Assembly (NCBI GenBank): GCA_944381375.1
Contig: CALWKX010000037.1
Span: forward strand, 1-64,000
Direction: 5' to 3'
Source of the DNA: an uncultured Lachnospiraceae bacterium
GTDB lineage: Bacteria > Bacillota > Clostridia > Eubacteriales > Anaerofustaceae
DNA: 64,000 bases
Of the stretch, positions 38,365-47,489 are shown piece by piece. The notes under the pieces are model-generated. The model saw only the letters and a program-made list of their open reading frames with translations, was not told the origin of the DNA and did not search any database. The first letter of the stretch is position 1, and each line of letters begins with the position of its first letter. Both the position numbers and the translations under genes were made by a program.

Positions 38365-38580
38365 TTAATCTCTTTCTACAGTAATTGCCGAGTCCGGACA
38401 CATTATTGCACAGTTAGCACAGCCGGTACATTTTTCAGAATCTGTGACATAAGCAGGGTGATAGCCCTTGCTGGTCACATAGTCTTTTTTAATAGCTATG
38501 ATTTTTTGCGGACAAACTTCAACGCAAAGGCCACAGCCTTTGCAAAGCAGTTCATCAAATGTTGTCTTGCCTTTTGCCAC
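38365..38580 (-). CDS. 2-oxoacid:ferredoxin oxidoreductase, 2x[4Fe-4S] delta subunit
   Basis: A 71-residue ferredoxin-like subunit with two C-x2-C-x2-C-x3-C clusters, CKGCGLCVEVCP and CTGCANCAIMCP. It carries electrons from the thiamine site to free ferredoxin. It starts with GTG, supported by GAGGTG eight bases upstream. It lies 25 bases after the P-loop gene and 37 before alpha, so all belong to one operon. Confidence 0.92.
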   Translation of the reverse strand: MAKGKTTFDELLCKGCGLCVEVCPQKIIAIKKDYVTSKGYHPAYVTDSEKCTGCANCAIMCPDSAITVERD

Positions 38581-38605
38581 TTAACTCACCTCTGTTTCCA
38601 CTACC

Positions 38606-39271
38606 CTAAAGCCAATCGGGTCTCATATAATAATTCTTCAACACAAAGATATTGTCTATTTTATTTTCTATTTGTTTTAAATGCTTTGGGATTACATTAA
38701 AAATTAAAGGAATGCCTGTCCGCTCCTCAAGTTTTTTACACAAGTCAAAACCTTTCATAACGTCATCAATTGCTGTTTCCCGCAGCATATGTGTATTATT
38801 GATTAATCCGCTTACACTAAGACGGCTTTGATTGCTTATATCTGCTAAATGTTTAAGAGCACCGTTGATCTCAGACGTTTCCGGTCTGTTAGCGTTGATC
38901 ACTAAATATAAGTCATATTCGGCGCGCTTTATAAGATGAGCATATCTTGATAAAACTTTGGCTCCGATACCATCTCCGCCTACATCGAATATTTTGAAAG
39001 CGTCTTTATTGTCGATTGCTCCGAATAATTCAGGAGGCATGGCTGGTATATCAACTGAAAGTCCGTGAAGCCCTGCAGCAGAACCAATAAGCTTAATACC
39101 ATGGCTTTGTAAAAGGTCCTCTCTTTCTCTGCTCCTGAAATAAGGATTAACTATATCCAAATCAGCCAGTATGACAGATTGGAATTTTTCTTTTGCCGTA
39201 ATAGCAAAATTGATACAAAACTCAGTTTTTCCGCTTCCTGAATGTCCGGTTATAATTTTTAAATTACTCAT
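38606..39271 (-). CDS. MinD/ParA-like P-loop NTPase
   Basis: A 221-residue SIMIBI-class P-loop protein. The Walker A motif G9-H-S-G-S-G-K-T16 is followed by D37-L-D-I-V-N-P-Y-F-R-S-R48 (switch I-like) and DVGGDGIG (Walker B/switch II-like, near residue 96). It lacks the deviant-Walker lysine of true ParA/MinD. Its role is unknown. The position between the altered ADH homologue and the oxidoreductase subunits suggests maturation, metal insertion or regulation of that enzyme, by analogy with CooC or ArsA-type ATPases. Its start overlaps the ADH end region by coupling rather than a ribosome site. Confidence 0.82.
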   Translation of the reverse strand: MSNLKIITGHSGSGKTEFCINFAITAKEKFQSVILADLDIVNPYFRSREREDLLQSHGIKLIGSAAGLHGLSVDIPAMPPELFGAIDNKDAFKIFDVGGDGIGAKVLSRYAHLIKRAEYDLYLVINANRPETSEINGALKHLADISNQSRLSVSGLINNTHMLRETAIDDVMKGFDLCKKLEERTGIPLIFNVIPKHLKQIENKIDNIFVLKNYYMRPDWL

Positions 39272-39273
39272 TA

Positions 39274-40455
39274 TCAATAACTCATTTCAAGAATATCTAT
39301 TATTTCCGTTTCCGCCAAATCTACAGGATTGCCATATGGATTCGTTACTGAAACAATACTGTAAAAGTCCTCTTTATCAACTCCTAATCGCGACAATCTG
39401 GGAGCTTTTAGTTTTTGGGTAAATTCCTTCAAATATTCGGTAACGCCTCTCAAAAGAACTCCGTGTTTATCAAAAGATTCATCTATTCCGCAAAACAAAG
39501 ATCCGATTTTGGCATACTTTTTTGTAGCTGTGCTTGTAGGATCAAACATCTGCACTCTTTGCATATTCAGCAGAGTTGCCGCAAACATTATAGCCCCGCA
39601 GACAGCGCCATGCGGTATATCGCAATATTTGGAGCAAACAGCATACGTAAGACCGTGAATAAGCGTTAGCCGGGAATTTGCGGATCCTATGCCTGCAAGC
39701 AATGACGCATAGGCATAAGAATTTAAAGCAGATTGATCGTTCGGATTATTTACTAATACGGGCAATGCTTCAGCAATTAATTTTAATCCTTGAAGCATAA
39801 GAGCGTCTGTAAATAAATTAGCGTTTTTTGATACGTACGACTCAATTAATCGACTGAATATATCAAAACCACAATACAAAATATCTTGCGGCGTTGCAAA
39901 TTTTATCAACAACGGATCAATTATAGCACACTCAGGTATAAAAATATCATTTTTCAAAGGTCCGCAGTATTTATCTGTCAACATTCCCTTGATAATTAAT
40001 TCATCGGAAACTGCATTGCCTGAACCTGACATAGTCGTAACGACAACCAGAGGCAATGTATTGCTATCATAATGATTTTTATTCTGAAATTTAATCAGTT
40101 CTGATATCTCTATTTCATTTTCAAATAAAATTCGAGCAGCTTTGGCAAAGTTGATAACATCATCTTCACCTACGGCAACGAAAATATCAGGTTTAAAATT
40201 CCGTAAAATTTTCATGACTTCATTAAAGCTGCCTTCATTTACAGGCATATTAATTTCAACAATAGTATAATCAATACCTGCATCTTTAAACTGTTCGATT
40301 ATTATATCTTTTATGCCTGAACAATCCATTAGCCTTCCGTTTGTAAATACAACTGCGCGGTTTTTCATACGCATAGCCGTGATTGTTCCTAATTTATTGA
40401 CGGAATTATCACCAAAAATTATATTACCTGGGAATTTTAGGCTAAATGTATTCAT
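39274..40455 (-). CDS. Divergent iron-alcohol-dehydrogenase-fold protein with altered active site
   Basis: A 393-residue member of the group III (iron) alcohol dehydrogenase fold; overall length and order fit. Key motifs differ. The NAD-binding GGGS-x2-D is replaced by G96-E-D-D with Asn further on. The TxGTGSE segment reads TMSGSGNAVSD (141-151). In the metal site D198, H267 and H282 remain, but the position of the second ligand (H in GMDALTH) is arginine (R202). So iron-dependent NAD dehydrogenase activity is doubtful. It is the first gene of a six-gene operon with the P-loop NTPase and the 2-oxoacid oxidoreductase, under TTGATT-16-TATAAT. The ribosome site is GAGGTAG. Confidence 0.85.
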   Translation of the reverse strand: MNTFSLKFPGNIIFGDNSVNKLGTITAMRMKNRAVVFTNGRLMDCSGIKDIIIEQFKDAGIDYTIVEINMPVNEGSFNEVMKILRNFKPDIFVAVGEDDVINFAKAARILFENEIEISELIKFQNKNHYDSNTLPLVVVTTMSGSGNAVSDELIIKGMLTDKYCGPLKNDIFIPECAIIDPLLIKFATPQDILYCGFDIFSRLIESYVSKNANLFTDALMLQGLKLIAEALPVLVNNPNDQSALNSYAYASLLAGIGSANSRLTLIHGLTYAVCSKYCDIPHGAVCGAIMFAATLLNMQRVQMFDPTSTATKKYAKIGSLFCGIDESFDKHGVLLRGVTEYLKEFTQKLKAPRLSRLGVDKEDFYSIVSVTNPYGNPVDLAETEIIDILEMSY

Positions 40456-40481
40456 CGCTACCTCTCGAATATTATTTTAAT

Positions 40482-40509
40482 ATTATACTACAAACCGCTA
40501 AATAATCAA
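40482..40509 (-). promoter_or_regulatory. Promoter of the ADH-like/NTPase/oxidoreductase operon
   Basis: TTGATT and TATAAT with a 16-base spacer on the minus strand, about 26 bases before the first start codon. Confidence 0.7.
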
Positions 40510-40560
40510 ACATATATTTACATGGCGGAATTGCAAATAGTTTATAAAAATATTATATTA

Positions 40561-40588
40561 TTTACACAAAGAAAAAATATAGTATAAT
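40561..40588 (+). promoter_or_regulatory. Promoter of thrC-thrB
   Basis: TTTACA and TATAAT with a 16-base spacer, about 20 bases before the thrC start; AAAGGAG ribosome site. Confidence 0.75.
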
Positions 40589-40607
40589 AGGGCGTAAAGG
40601 AGACTAT

Positions 40608-42107
40608 ATGCATACTCAATATACAAGTACAAGAAATAATGCTGTAAATTATTCAGCTTCCCAGTGTGTTATAAAAGGACTGAGTGACGACGGTGGATTA
40701 TTTGTTCCATGCAATTTATCTGAAATCAAATTTGATTACAAAGAATTTATAGGAAAATCATATGGATATATTGCAAAACAAATACTAAAAGCCTTTTTTT
40801 CTGATTTTACGAATAACCAAATCGAATATGCAGTTGACAGCGCGTATAATATAAATAATTTTGAAACAAAAGAAATTTTCACTTTAAAAAATTTTAGTAA
40901 ATATGGTGTGTTGGAACTTTTCAGAGGAAAGACGCTAGCATTTAAAGACGCCGCGCTTTCCGTAATGCCCTATCTGATGCAGTGCGCCAAGGAAAATATG
41001 AATGAAAAACGCGAAACTTTTATTCTTACTGCTACTTCAGGAGATACGGGAAAAGCCGCGCTTGAAGGTTTTAAGGATGTTGAAGGTATCAAAATTTTAG
41101 TATTTTATCCTTATAAAGGCGTATCTGAACTGCAACTTCTTCAAATGCTTACACAAGAAGGAAAGAATACTTATTCCTTTGCTGTTGAAGGCAATTTTGA
41201 TGATGTTCAAACCGCAGTAAAAAATATATTTACTGCATCACTTTTGCAGAAAGAGGGCTATGGCGATAAATTTTTTCTGTCATCTGCAAATTCCATAAAT
41301 ATAAGCAGATTAATACCTCAGATCGTATATTATTATTACGCTTACAGCAAAGCCGTATTGAATGAGTCTATAAAAGCTGGAGATGAAATTAATTTTGTAG
41401 TTCCAACTGGTAATTTTGGCAATATTCTTGCTGGTTATTACGCAAAGAAAACTGGACTTCCAATCAAAAAACTGATTTGCGCTTCTAATAAAAACAATGT
41501 ATTAACTGACTATTTCAATACAGGCTGTTATAACAAAAACAGACCTTTTTATAAAACAATAGCTCCATCGATGGATATACTCATATCAAGTAATTTGGAA
41601 AGGCTTGTATATGAAACAGAAGCTCGCTGCGATAAAAAAACATCAGAACTTATGGGACAATTATCACTGCAAGGCATATTCGAAAATAATATACATAACC
41701 ATATTTTTGATGATTTTTATGCGGATTACGCAACGGAGGACGATATAAAACAAACCATAAAAGATACATACAAGAAAAATTCTTACCTTATAGATCCGCA
41801 TACAGCCTGTGCATTTAAAGCATATAACAGCTACATCACGCAAACTAAGGATAATACATATACAGTTATTTTATCAACAGCAAGTCCGTTCAAATTTTCA
41901 AAAGATGTTTTGTCAGCTTTGGGTGATGACGATTCATTAGACGGCATTAAATCTTTATACAGATTGAGCGAATTAACAGCTATCAAACTTCCCAAAGCTA
42001 TTAATGGAATAGAAAACCGGCATAAAAAAGAGGAAACAGTAATAACACCAGAAAAAATGTCTGAAACAGTAATTTCTATATTAAAAGACGGAGAAAAAGA
42101 TGCATAA
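40608..42107 (+). CDS. thrC: Threonine synthase
   Basis: ThrC converts O-phosphohomoserine to threonine with PLP. The 499-residue protein is of the long type. YTSTRNN at the N-terminus, the PLP-lysine motif GKTLAFKDAALS, TATSGDTGKAAL and VVPTGNFGNILAGYYAKK are all intact. It overlaps thrB by eight bases. Homoserine dehydrogenase and aspartokinase are not in the window. Confidence 0.95.
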   Translation: MHTQYTSTRNNAVNYSASQCVIKGLSDDGGLFVPCNLSEIKFDYKEFIGKSYGYIAKQILKAFFSDFTNNQIEYAVDSAYNINNFETKEIFTLKNFSKYGVLELFRGKTLAFKDAALSVMPYLMQCAKENMNEKRETFILTATSGDTGKAALEGFKDVEGIKILVFYPYKGVSELQLLQMLTQEGKNTYSFAVEGNFDDVQTAVKNIFTASLLQKEGYGDKFFLSSANSINISRLIPQIVYYYYAYSKAVLNESIKAGDEINFVVPTGNFGNILAGYYAKKTGLPIKKLICASNKNNVLTDYFNTGCYNKNRPFYKTIAPSMDILISSNLERLVYETEARCDKKTSELMGQLSLQGIFENNIHNHIFDDFYADYATEDDIKQTIKDTYKKNSYLIDPHTACAFKAYNSYITQTKDNTYTVILSTASPFKFSKDVLSALGDDDSLDGIKSLYRLSELTAIKLPKAINGIENRHKKEETVITPEKMSETVISILKDGEKDA

Positions 42108-42984
42108 AATCATATCATATGCAACCAGTGCAAACGTAGGACCGGGTTTTGATTGCATAGGCTTATGCCTATCAGTTTTCAATACTTTCATTTTTTCAGA
42201 ATTTGACGATGCAGTGATTATAAATAACAATGCTGACACTATAAAAAATAAAGAAAATCTCATTGTAAAAAGTTTTTATGCCGCTGCTGAAATTTTAGGG
42301 AAAAAATTTAAAGGACTAAAAATCAATGTCAAAAGTAACATTCCGTTATCTCGTGGCCTTGGCAGCAGTGCAGCCTGCATTACTGCCGGAGTAGCTGCGG
42401 CATATCTGCTTTCAGGTCAGACTCCTGTCAAAAGCGACTTATATGAAATCTCGGCAAAAATTGAAGGGCATCCGGATAATGTTGCTCCTAATATCTTCGG
42501 AGCAGGTACCGTATCATATATTTCAGAAGGCAAATACAAATGCATGGGATTTAAGGTGTCTGATAAATATAAATTTTTAGCGCTTATACCAGATTTTAAG
42601 CTTTCAACACAGAAAGCGCGTGAAATCCTTCCTGATATGATAAACCGCGAAGATGTAGTTTACAATTTAAGCAGAGTAAATTTATTAATATCCGCTTTGC
42701 AATATGGCAATGACGATTTATTAAGAGAAGCTCTTGATGACAAACTTCACCAGCCTTACAGATGCCAGCTCATAAATCGTTATGAAGACGTTATTAAAAT
42801 ATGTAAAAAATGCGGAGCTATAGGCACATATATAAGCGGCGCAGGACCAACGGTAATGGCAGTAGTAAATGACGAAATTACACCTAAAATAATTACCAAA
42901 AAAATAGCAGAAGCTTCTATTCCATGGCGAAGCGAGCTTATGAAAGTAAATAATGAAGGGCTGGAATGTTTTAAACTAAACTGA
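42100..42984 (+). CDS. thrB: Homoserine kinase
   Basis: ThrB phosphorylates homoserine to give the substrate of ThrC. The 294-residue GHMP kinase has ATSANVGPGFDCIG at the start, the ATP loop PLSRGLGSSAA, and the C-terminal ISGAGPTVMAV. Its start is nested in the end of thrC, so synthesis is coupled. Confidence 0.96.
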   Translation: MHKIISYATSANVGPGFDCIGLCLSVFNTFIFSEFDDAVIINNNADTIKNKENLIVKSFYAAAEILGKKFKGLKINVKSNIPLSRGLGSSAACITAGVAAAYLLSGQTPVKSDLYEISAKIEGHPDNVAPNIFGAGTVSYISEGKYKCMGFKVSDKYKFLALIPDFKLSTQKAREILPDMINREDVVYNLSRVNLLISALQYGNDDLLREALDDKLHQPYRCQLINRYEDVIKICKKCGAIGTYISGAGPTVMAVVNDEITPKIITKKIAEASIPWRSELMKVNNEGLECFKLN

Positions 42985-43016
42985 ATTTATACATAATATA
43001 TTACCGGGAGGAATCT

Positions 43017-43247
43017 ATGACACAAAAAATAATGATCTACACCATTCCCGGTTGTTCTTTTTGCAGCAGAGCAAGAACAATATTAAAACAAAGAAAAATA
43101 CAATTCGAAGAAACTGTATTAGAACCAGGCAGCAAAGAAAGTGAAGATCTATATAAAAAAACTAATGTAAAAACATTCCCGCAAATATTTATTAATGGTA
43201 AATTTATAGGTGGATTAAGCGAACTCGAGGATATGTTGTTTATCTAA
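43017..43247 (+). CDS. Glutaredoxin
   Basis: A 76-residue dithiol glutaredoxin with active site C-S-F-C (about 12-15) in place of the common CPYC, the T-x-F-P-Q-I-F cis-proline segment and the C-terminal NGKFIGGLSEL motif. The ribosome site is GGGAGGA. It follows thrB by 32 bases and may share its transcript. In organisms without glutathione such proteins act with thioredoxin reductase or other low-molecular thiols; that is not shown here. Confidence 0.92.
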   Translation: MTQKIMIYTIPGCSFCSRARTILKQRKIQFEETVLEPGSKESEDLYKKTNVKTFPQIFINGKFIGGLSELEDMLFI

Positions 43248-43274
43248 TTAAAATATAAAATACTATGAGAAATA

Positions 43275-43306
43275 ATAAAAGGGCATATTATTTTTGCCCT
43301 TTTATA
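43275..43306. terminator. Bidirectional terminator between glutaredoxin and nitroreductase
   Basis: ATAAAAGGGCA/TGCCCTTTTAT arms with a nine-base loop between convergent genes; A- and T-rich flanks on both sides. Confidence 0.85.
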
Positions 43307-43309
43307 TTA

Positions 43310-43837
43310 TTAATTAACAAAATATACTCTGTTCTTCTTGCGCGGAGTCATACTTGAATCAGACTTTAGAGGATAACCCAAAATACAATGCCCTATCCCT
43401 TCATATTCGTCAGGAATATTTAACGATTTTAAAATATACTTACCTTCTTCACATTCGAATTCTTCTTTAGCGCGATGTATCCAACAACTTCCGATACCTA
43501 AACTATGAGCAGCCAGCATAAGATTTCCGATAACCAGACTGCCGTCATAAACCTTTGTTGGATTAGATTTTTTTGCAAGCACAACTAATACTACAGGAGC
43601 TCCATAAAAAGGATCAAAACCTCCTTCCCAACCGCCGATTTTACGATTCATTTCCATAAGTTCATCACGCGTTTTTTTATCAGACACTGCTATTATGATC
43701 GTCTCTTGACGGTTCATGCCGCTGGCGGCATAAAGCCCTGCATTTATGATTTTTTCGATATCTTTTTGCGGCAACATATCAGGTTTGAACTCACGAACAC
43801 TTCTTCTGGTAATTATTAAATCAATTAAATTATCCAT
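43310..43837 (-). CDS. Nitroreductase family protein
   Basis: A 175-residue FMN-dependent NAD(P)H oxidoreductase. ITRRSVREFKPDMLP at the N-terminus gives the FMN-phosphate arginines. AASGMNRQ contacts flavin and the ILGYPLK segment closes the fold. The natural substrate is not predictable. It is monocistronic, between a terminator and the PFOR terminator. Confidence 0.9.
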   Translation of the reverse strand: MDNLIDLIITRRSVREFKPDMLPQKDIEKIINAGLYAASGMNRQETIIIAVSDKKTRDELMEMNRKIGGWEGGFDPFYGAPVVLVVLAKKSNPTKVYDGSLVIGNLMLAAHSLGIGSCWIHRAKEEFECEEGKYILKSLNIPDEYEGIGHCILGYPLKSDSSMTPRKKNRVYFVN

Positions 43838-43863
43838 TTTAAATTATCCTTTCTAATATAAAT

Positions 43864-43898
43864 AAAAGACAGACGTTTATTAAACGCCTGTCTTTTAC
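43864..43898 (-). terminator. Terminator after the PFOR gene
   Basis: AAAAGACAG...CTGTCTTTT with inner CGTTTA/TAAACG arms, six bases after the stop; a TTTTATTT tract on the minus strand. Confidence 0.85.
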
Positions 43899-43903
43899 TT
43901 TAT

Positions 43904-46900
43904 TTACTGTTCTGCCTTTTGTTTGTAGACAGCATATCTTTCTTTAGCATCTTCTTCTGTTTTTTCAAATAACTCTTTAGCAACATCCGGGAATGTTAAA
44001 GCAAGAGATGTATATCTTGACTCAGAATTAATGAATGCAGAGAAGTCTCCTTTAGGTTCTTTACTGTCAAGCGTAAATGGATTTTTGCCTTCAGCTTTAA
44101 GCAAAGGATTGAATCTGTAAAGATGCCAATAGCCAGCTTCAACAGCTTTTTTCATCTGCTCCATAGCAGTGCCCATGCCGCTCTTGATACCATGGTTTAT
44201 ACACGGAGCATATCCTATGATAAGAGAAGGTCCATGGTAGCTTTCAGCTTCCTTCACAGCTTTGATAAGCTGATTTTTATCCGCACCCATTGCCACTTGA
44301 GCAACATATACATAACCATAAGACATTGCCATCATGCCAAGATCTTTTTTCTTGATCTTCTTTCCTTGGGCGGCAAATTTAGCTACAGCAGCAGTAGGCG
44401 TGGATTTCGAAGATTGTCCTCCGGTATTTGAATACACTTCCGTATCAAATACGAATACGTTTATATCCTCTCCGCTGGCAAGCACGTGATCAAGTCCGCC
44501 ATATCCTATATCGTAAGCCCAGCCATCTCCGCCGAAAATCCATACCGATTTCTTGACGAGCTGATTTTTATTTTCAAGAACATACTCAATAGCATCTTTG
44601 ACAGCCTCATTATTTGCCTTCTCGGCTTCAAGCGCTTTGATTAATTGTTCAGAAGCAACTTTAGATGCTTCCGCATCATCCTTTCCTGCTATCCATGACT
44701 GCGCTTTATCTTTTAGATCAGCGCTTATATCTTCTGCGCAAATCGCCTCAAGTTTTTCCTTTATAGTATTGCGTTGTTTTTTATCTGCCAAATAAATACC
44801 ATAACCGTTCTCCGCATTGTCTTCAAACAACGAATTAGCCCATGCCGGTCCTTTGCCTTCATCGTTAACAGTATAAGGAATACTCGGAGCTGATCCTCCC
44901 CAAATTGAAGAGCAGCCTGTAGCATTGGATATATACATTCTGTCGCCGTACAGTTGCGTGAGAAGTTTAGCGTAAGGTGTTTCACCGCAGCCTGCGCACG
45001 CGCCGGAAAATTCGAGAAGCGGTTTTATAAACTGGCTGTTTTTAACATTATACACATCACCAGCAAGTTTTTTCTCTTTCAAAGAAACAGCATAATCCCA
45101 ATTAACACTTTCATCGAGCTGAGTGTCAACAGGCTTCATAACGAGCGCTTTGTTCTTTGCAGGGCATACCTGCGAACAGCTTGAGCAACCTGTACAATCA
45201 TATGGGGATACCTGCATTCTGTATTCGTATCCTTCTAATCCCTTGCCTACAGCCTTTATAGTTTTGAATTCTTCAGGAGCATTTGCTTTTTCTTCAGATG
45301 TAACCAATATAGGTCTGATACACGCATGTGGACACACGAAGGCGCATTGATTACACTGAATACAGTTTTCGGGCAGCCATTCAGGAACATCGACCGCTAT
45401 GCATCTTTTTTCATAAGCAGCTGTTCCGGCAGGGAATATTCCGTCCTCTCTGCCTACGAATGCGGATACTGGCAGCGTATCGCCTTTTTGAGCGTTCATG
45501 GGGCGAAGTATATCCGTTATGAATTTCGGTTCATCTTTAACAGCTATCTTATCCTCGTCCTTTGCTTGAGCCCATGAAACCGGCACATCTACTTTATGAA
45601 GCGAAGTAACGGCATTATCAATAGCCGCATTGTTCATATTAACGATTTTTTCGCCTTTTTTGCCATAGCTCTTAACAACGGCTTCCTTCAAATATTTCTC
45701 TGCATCGGCGTAAGGAATAACATTCGAAAGCTTAAAGAAAGCAGCCTGCAAAATCATATTGGTTCTTCTGCCAAGTCCGATTTCCTGAGCTACATGCGTA
45801 GCATTTATTGTATAAAACTGTACGTCGTTCTGAGCAATGTATCTTTTCATCGCTGCAGGAAGATTTTCTTCAAGTTCTTCAGGCGTCCATGTAGTATTAA
45901 GAAGGAATGTTCCGCCTTTCTTTACATCTGAAACCATATCATACTGATTTACATAACTTTGCGTTGAGCATGATACAAAGTCAGCCTGATCAATAAGATA
46001 TGTTGATTTAATTGGTGATGAACCGAATCTCAGGTGAGATATTGTAACTCCGCCTGATTTCTTTGAGTCGTATGAGAAATAACCCTGCGCATACATATCG
46101 GTATTGTCTCCGATAATTTTTATTGCGCTCTTGTTCGCTCCAACCGTTCCGTCAGAACCAAGACCCCAGAATTTGCAGCTAATAGTGCCTTTAGGAAGCG
46201 TATTAACCGTTTCGGAAATGGGCAGCGATTTATATGTAACATCATCAACTATAGCAATAGTAAATTGATCTTTCGGTTCATCTTTTTCAAGATTGTCGTA
46301 TACTGCTTTCAGATGCGTTGGCGTAGTATCTTTTGAACCTAAACCGTAAATACCCCCAACGATAACCGGCTTAAACTCTTTGTCATAAAACATGCTTTTA
46401 ACATCGAGATACAAAGGCTCTCCCACAGCGCCGGGCTCTTTTGTTCTGTCAAGCACTGCAATTTTCTTTACTGACTTCGGAAGAACATCAAAGAAGTATT
46501 TTTCACTGAACGGTCTATAAAGATGTACTTTCAAAAGACCCACTTTTTTACCCTGTGCATTAAGGTAATCCACAGTCTCCTCAAGAGCTTCACAGACAGA
46601 CCCCATCGCAATAACGATATTTTCAGCATCAGGCGCACCATAGTAATTAAAAGGCTTATACTCTCTTCCTGTCAGTGCAGATATTTTCGCCATGTAATCA
46701 TTTACAATATCAGGGACAGCATCATAAAATTTATTGGAAGCTTCCTTAGCCTGGAAGAAAATATCCGGGTTTTGAGCCGTGCCTTTTGTATAAGGTGCAT
46801 TTGGATTCAAAGCTCTTTGTCTGAATTCTTTAATAGCTTGCATATCTGCAAGTTTTGCGAAATCATCATAATCTATGGTTTCTATTTTCTGAATTTCATG

Positions 46901-47431
46901 TGATGTTCTAAACCCGTCAAAGAAATGAACAAAAGGTACTCTTGATTTGATGGCAGAAAGATGCGCAACTCCGCCAAGATCCATAACCTCTTGAACGCTG
47001 TTTGTAGCAAGCATAGCAAAACCGGTCTGTCTTGTGCTCATTACGTCAGAATGATCTCCGAATATCGAAAGGGCATGTCCTGCAAGCGCTCTTGCTGACA
47101 CATGGAAAACTCCAGGCAGAAGCTCTCCTGCAATTTTATACATATTCGGTATCATCAACAAAAGACCTTGCGAGGCAGTAAACGTTGTTGTCAAAGCTCC
47201 GGCTGAAAGAGAACCGTGCACAGCTCCTGCTGCGCCCCCTTCAGACTGCATTTCAATAACATCTACTTTTTGACCGAATATATTTTTTTGTCCGTTGGCT
47301 GACCATTCATCAACCAGTTCCGCCATCGTAGAAGACGGCGTGATCGGGTAAATAGCCGCAACTTCCGTGAATGCATAAGCCGTATATGCGGCGGCTGTAT
47401 TACCATCCATTGTTTTTAATTTCTTGCCCAT
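43904..47431 (-). CDS. nifJ: Pyruvate:ferredoxin (flavodoxin) oxidoreductase
   Basis: A single-chain 1175-residue PFOR that cleaves pyruvate to acetyl-CoA and CO2 while reducing ferredoxin, the core of clostridial fermentation. Domains in order are: PFOR-I beginning TMDGNTAAAYTAYAFTEVA; the CoA/transketolase-like domain II; the gamma-like domain; two [4Fe-4S] clusters (CIQCNQCAFVCP and CTGCSSCSQVCP); and the C-terminal thiamine domain with CAGCGETPY, GGDGWAYDIG and NTGGQSSK. The start at 47431 has GGAGG four bases ahead; 12 upstream codons are rejected. Only a weak -10 (TATAAT) separates it from the RNase P RNA gene on the same strand. Confidence 0.97.
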   Translation of the reverse strand: MGKKLKTMDGNTAAAYTAYAFTEVAAIYPITPSSTMAELVDEWSANGQKNIFGQKVDVIEMQSEGGAAGAVHGSLSAGALTTTFTASQGLLLMIPNMYKIAGELLPGVFHVSARALAGHALSIFGDHSDVMSTRQTGFAMLATNSVQEVMDLGGVAHLSAIKSRVPFVHFFDGFRTSHEIQKIETIDYDDFAKLADMQAIKEFRQRALNPNAPYTKGTAQNPDIFFQAKEASNKFYDAVPDIVNDYMAKISALTGREYKPFNYYGAPDAENIVIAMGSVCEALEETVDYLNAQGKKVGLLKVHLYRPFSEKYFFDVLPKSVKKIAVLDRTKEPGAVGEPLYLDVKSMFYDKEFKPVIVGGIYGLGSKDTTPTHLKAVYDNLEKDEPKDQFTIAIVDDVTYKSLPISETVNTLPKGTISCKFWGLGSDGTVGANKSAIKIIGDNTDMYAQGYFSYDSKKSGGVTISHLRFGSSPIKSTYLIDQADFVSCSTQSYVNQYDMVSDVKKGGTFLLNTTWTPEELEENLPAAMKRYIAQNDVQFYTINATHVAQEIGLGRRTNMILQAAFFKLSNVIPYADAEKYLKEAVVKSYGKKGEKIVNMNNAAIDNAVTSLHKVDVPVSWAQAKDEDKIAVKDEPKFITDILRPMNAQKGDTLPVSAFVGREDGIFPAGTAAYEKRCIAVDVPEWLPENCIQCNQCAFVCPHACIRPILVTSEEKANAPEEFKTIKAVGKGLEGYEYRMQVSPYDCTGCSSCSQVCPAKNKALVMKPVDTQLDESVNWDYAVSLKEKKLAGDVYNVKNSQFIKPLLEFSGACAGCGETPYAKLLTQLYGDRMYISNATGCSSIWGGSAPSIPYTVNDEGKGPAWANSLFEDNAENGYGIYLADKKQRNTIKEKLEAICAEDISADLKDKAQSWIAGKDDAEASKVASEQLIKALEAEKANNEAVKDAIEYVLENKNQLVKKSVWIFGGDGWAYDIGYGGLDHVLASGEDINVFVFDTEVYSNTGGQSSKSTPTAAVAKFAAQGKKIKKKDLGMMAMSYGYVYVAQVAMGADKNQLIKAVKEAESYHGPSLIIGYAPCINHGIKSGMGTAMEQMKKAVEAGYWHLYRFNPLLKAEGKNPFTLDSKEPKGDFSAFINSESRYTSLALTFPDVAKELFEKTEEDAKERYAVYKQKAEQ

Positions 47432-47489
47432 ATAACCTCCGAAGTTATAAATTATTATTATACGCATGTAGAATGCGCAATCAGCAATA

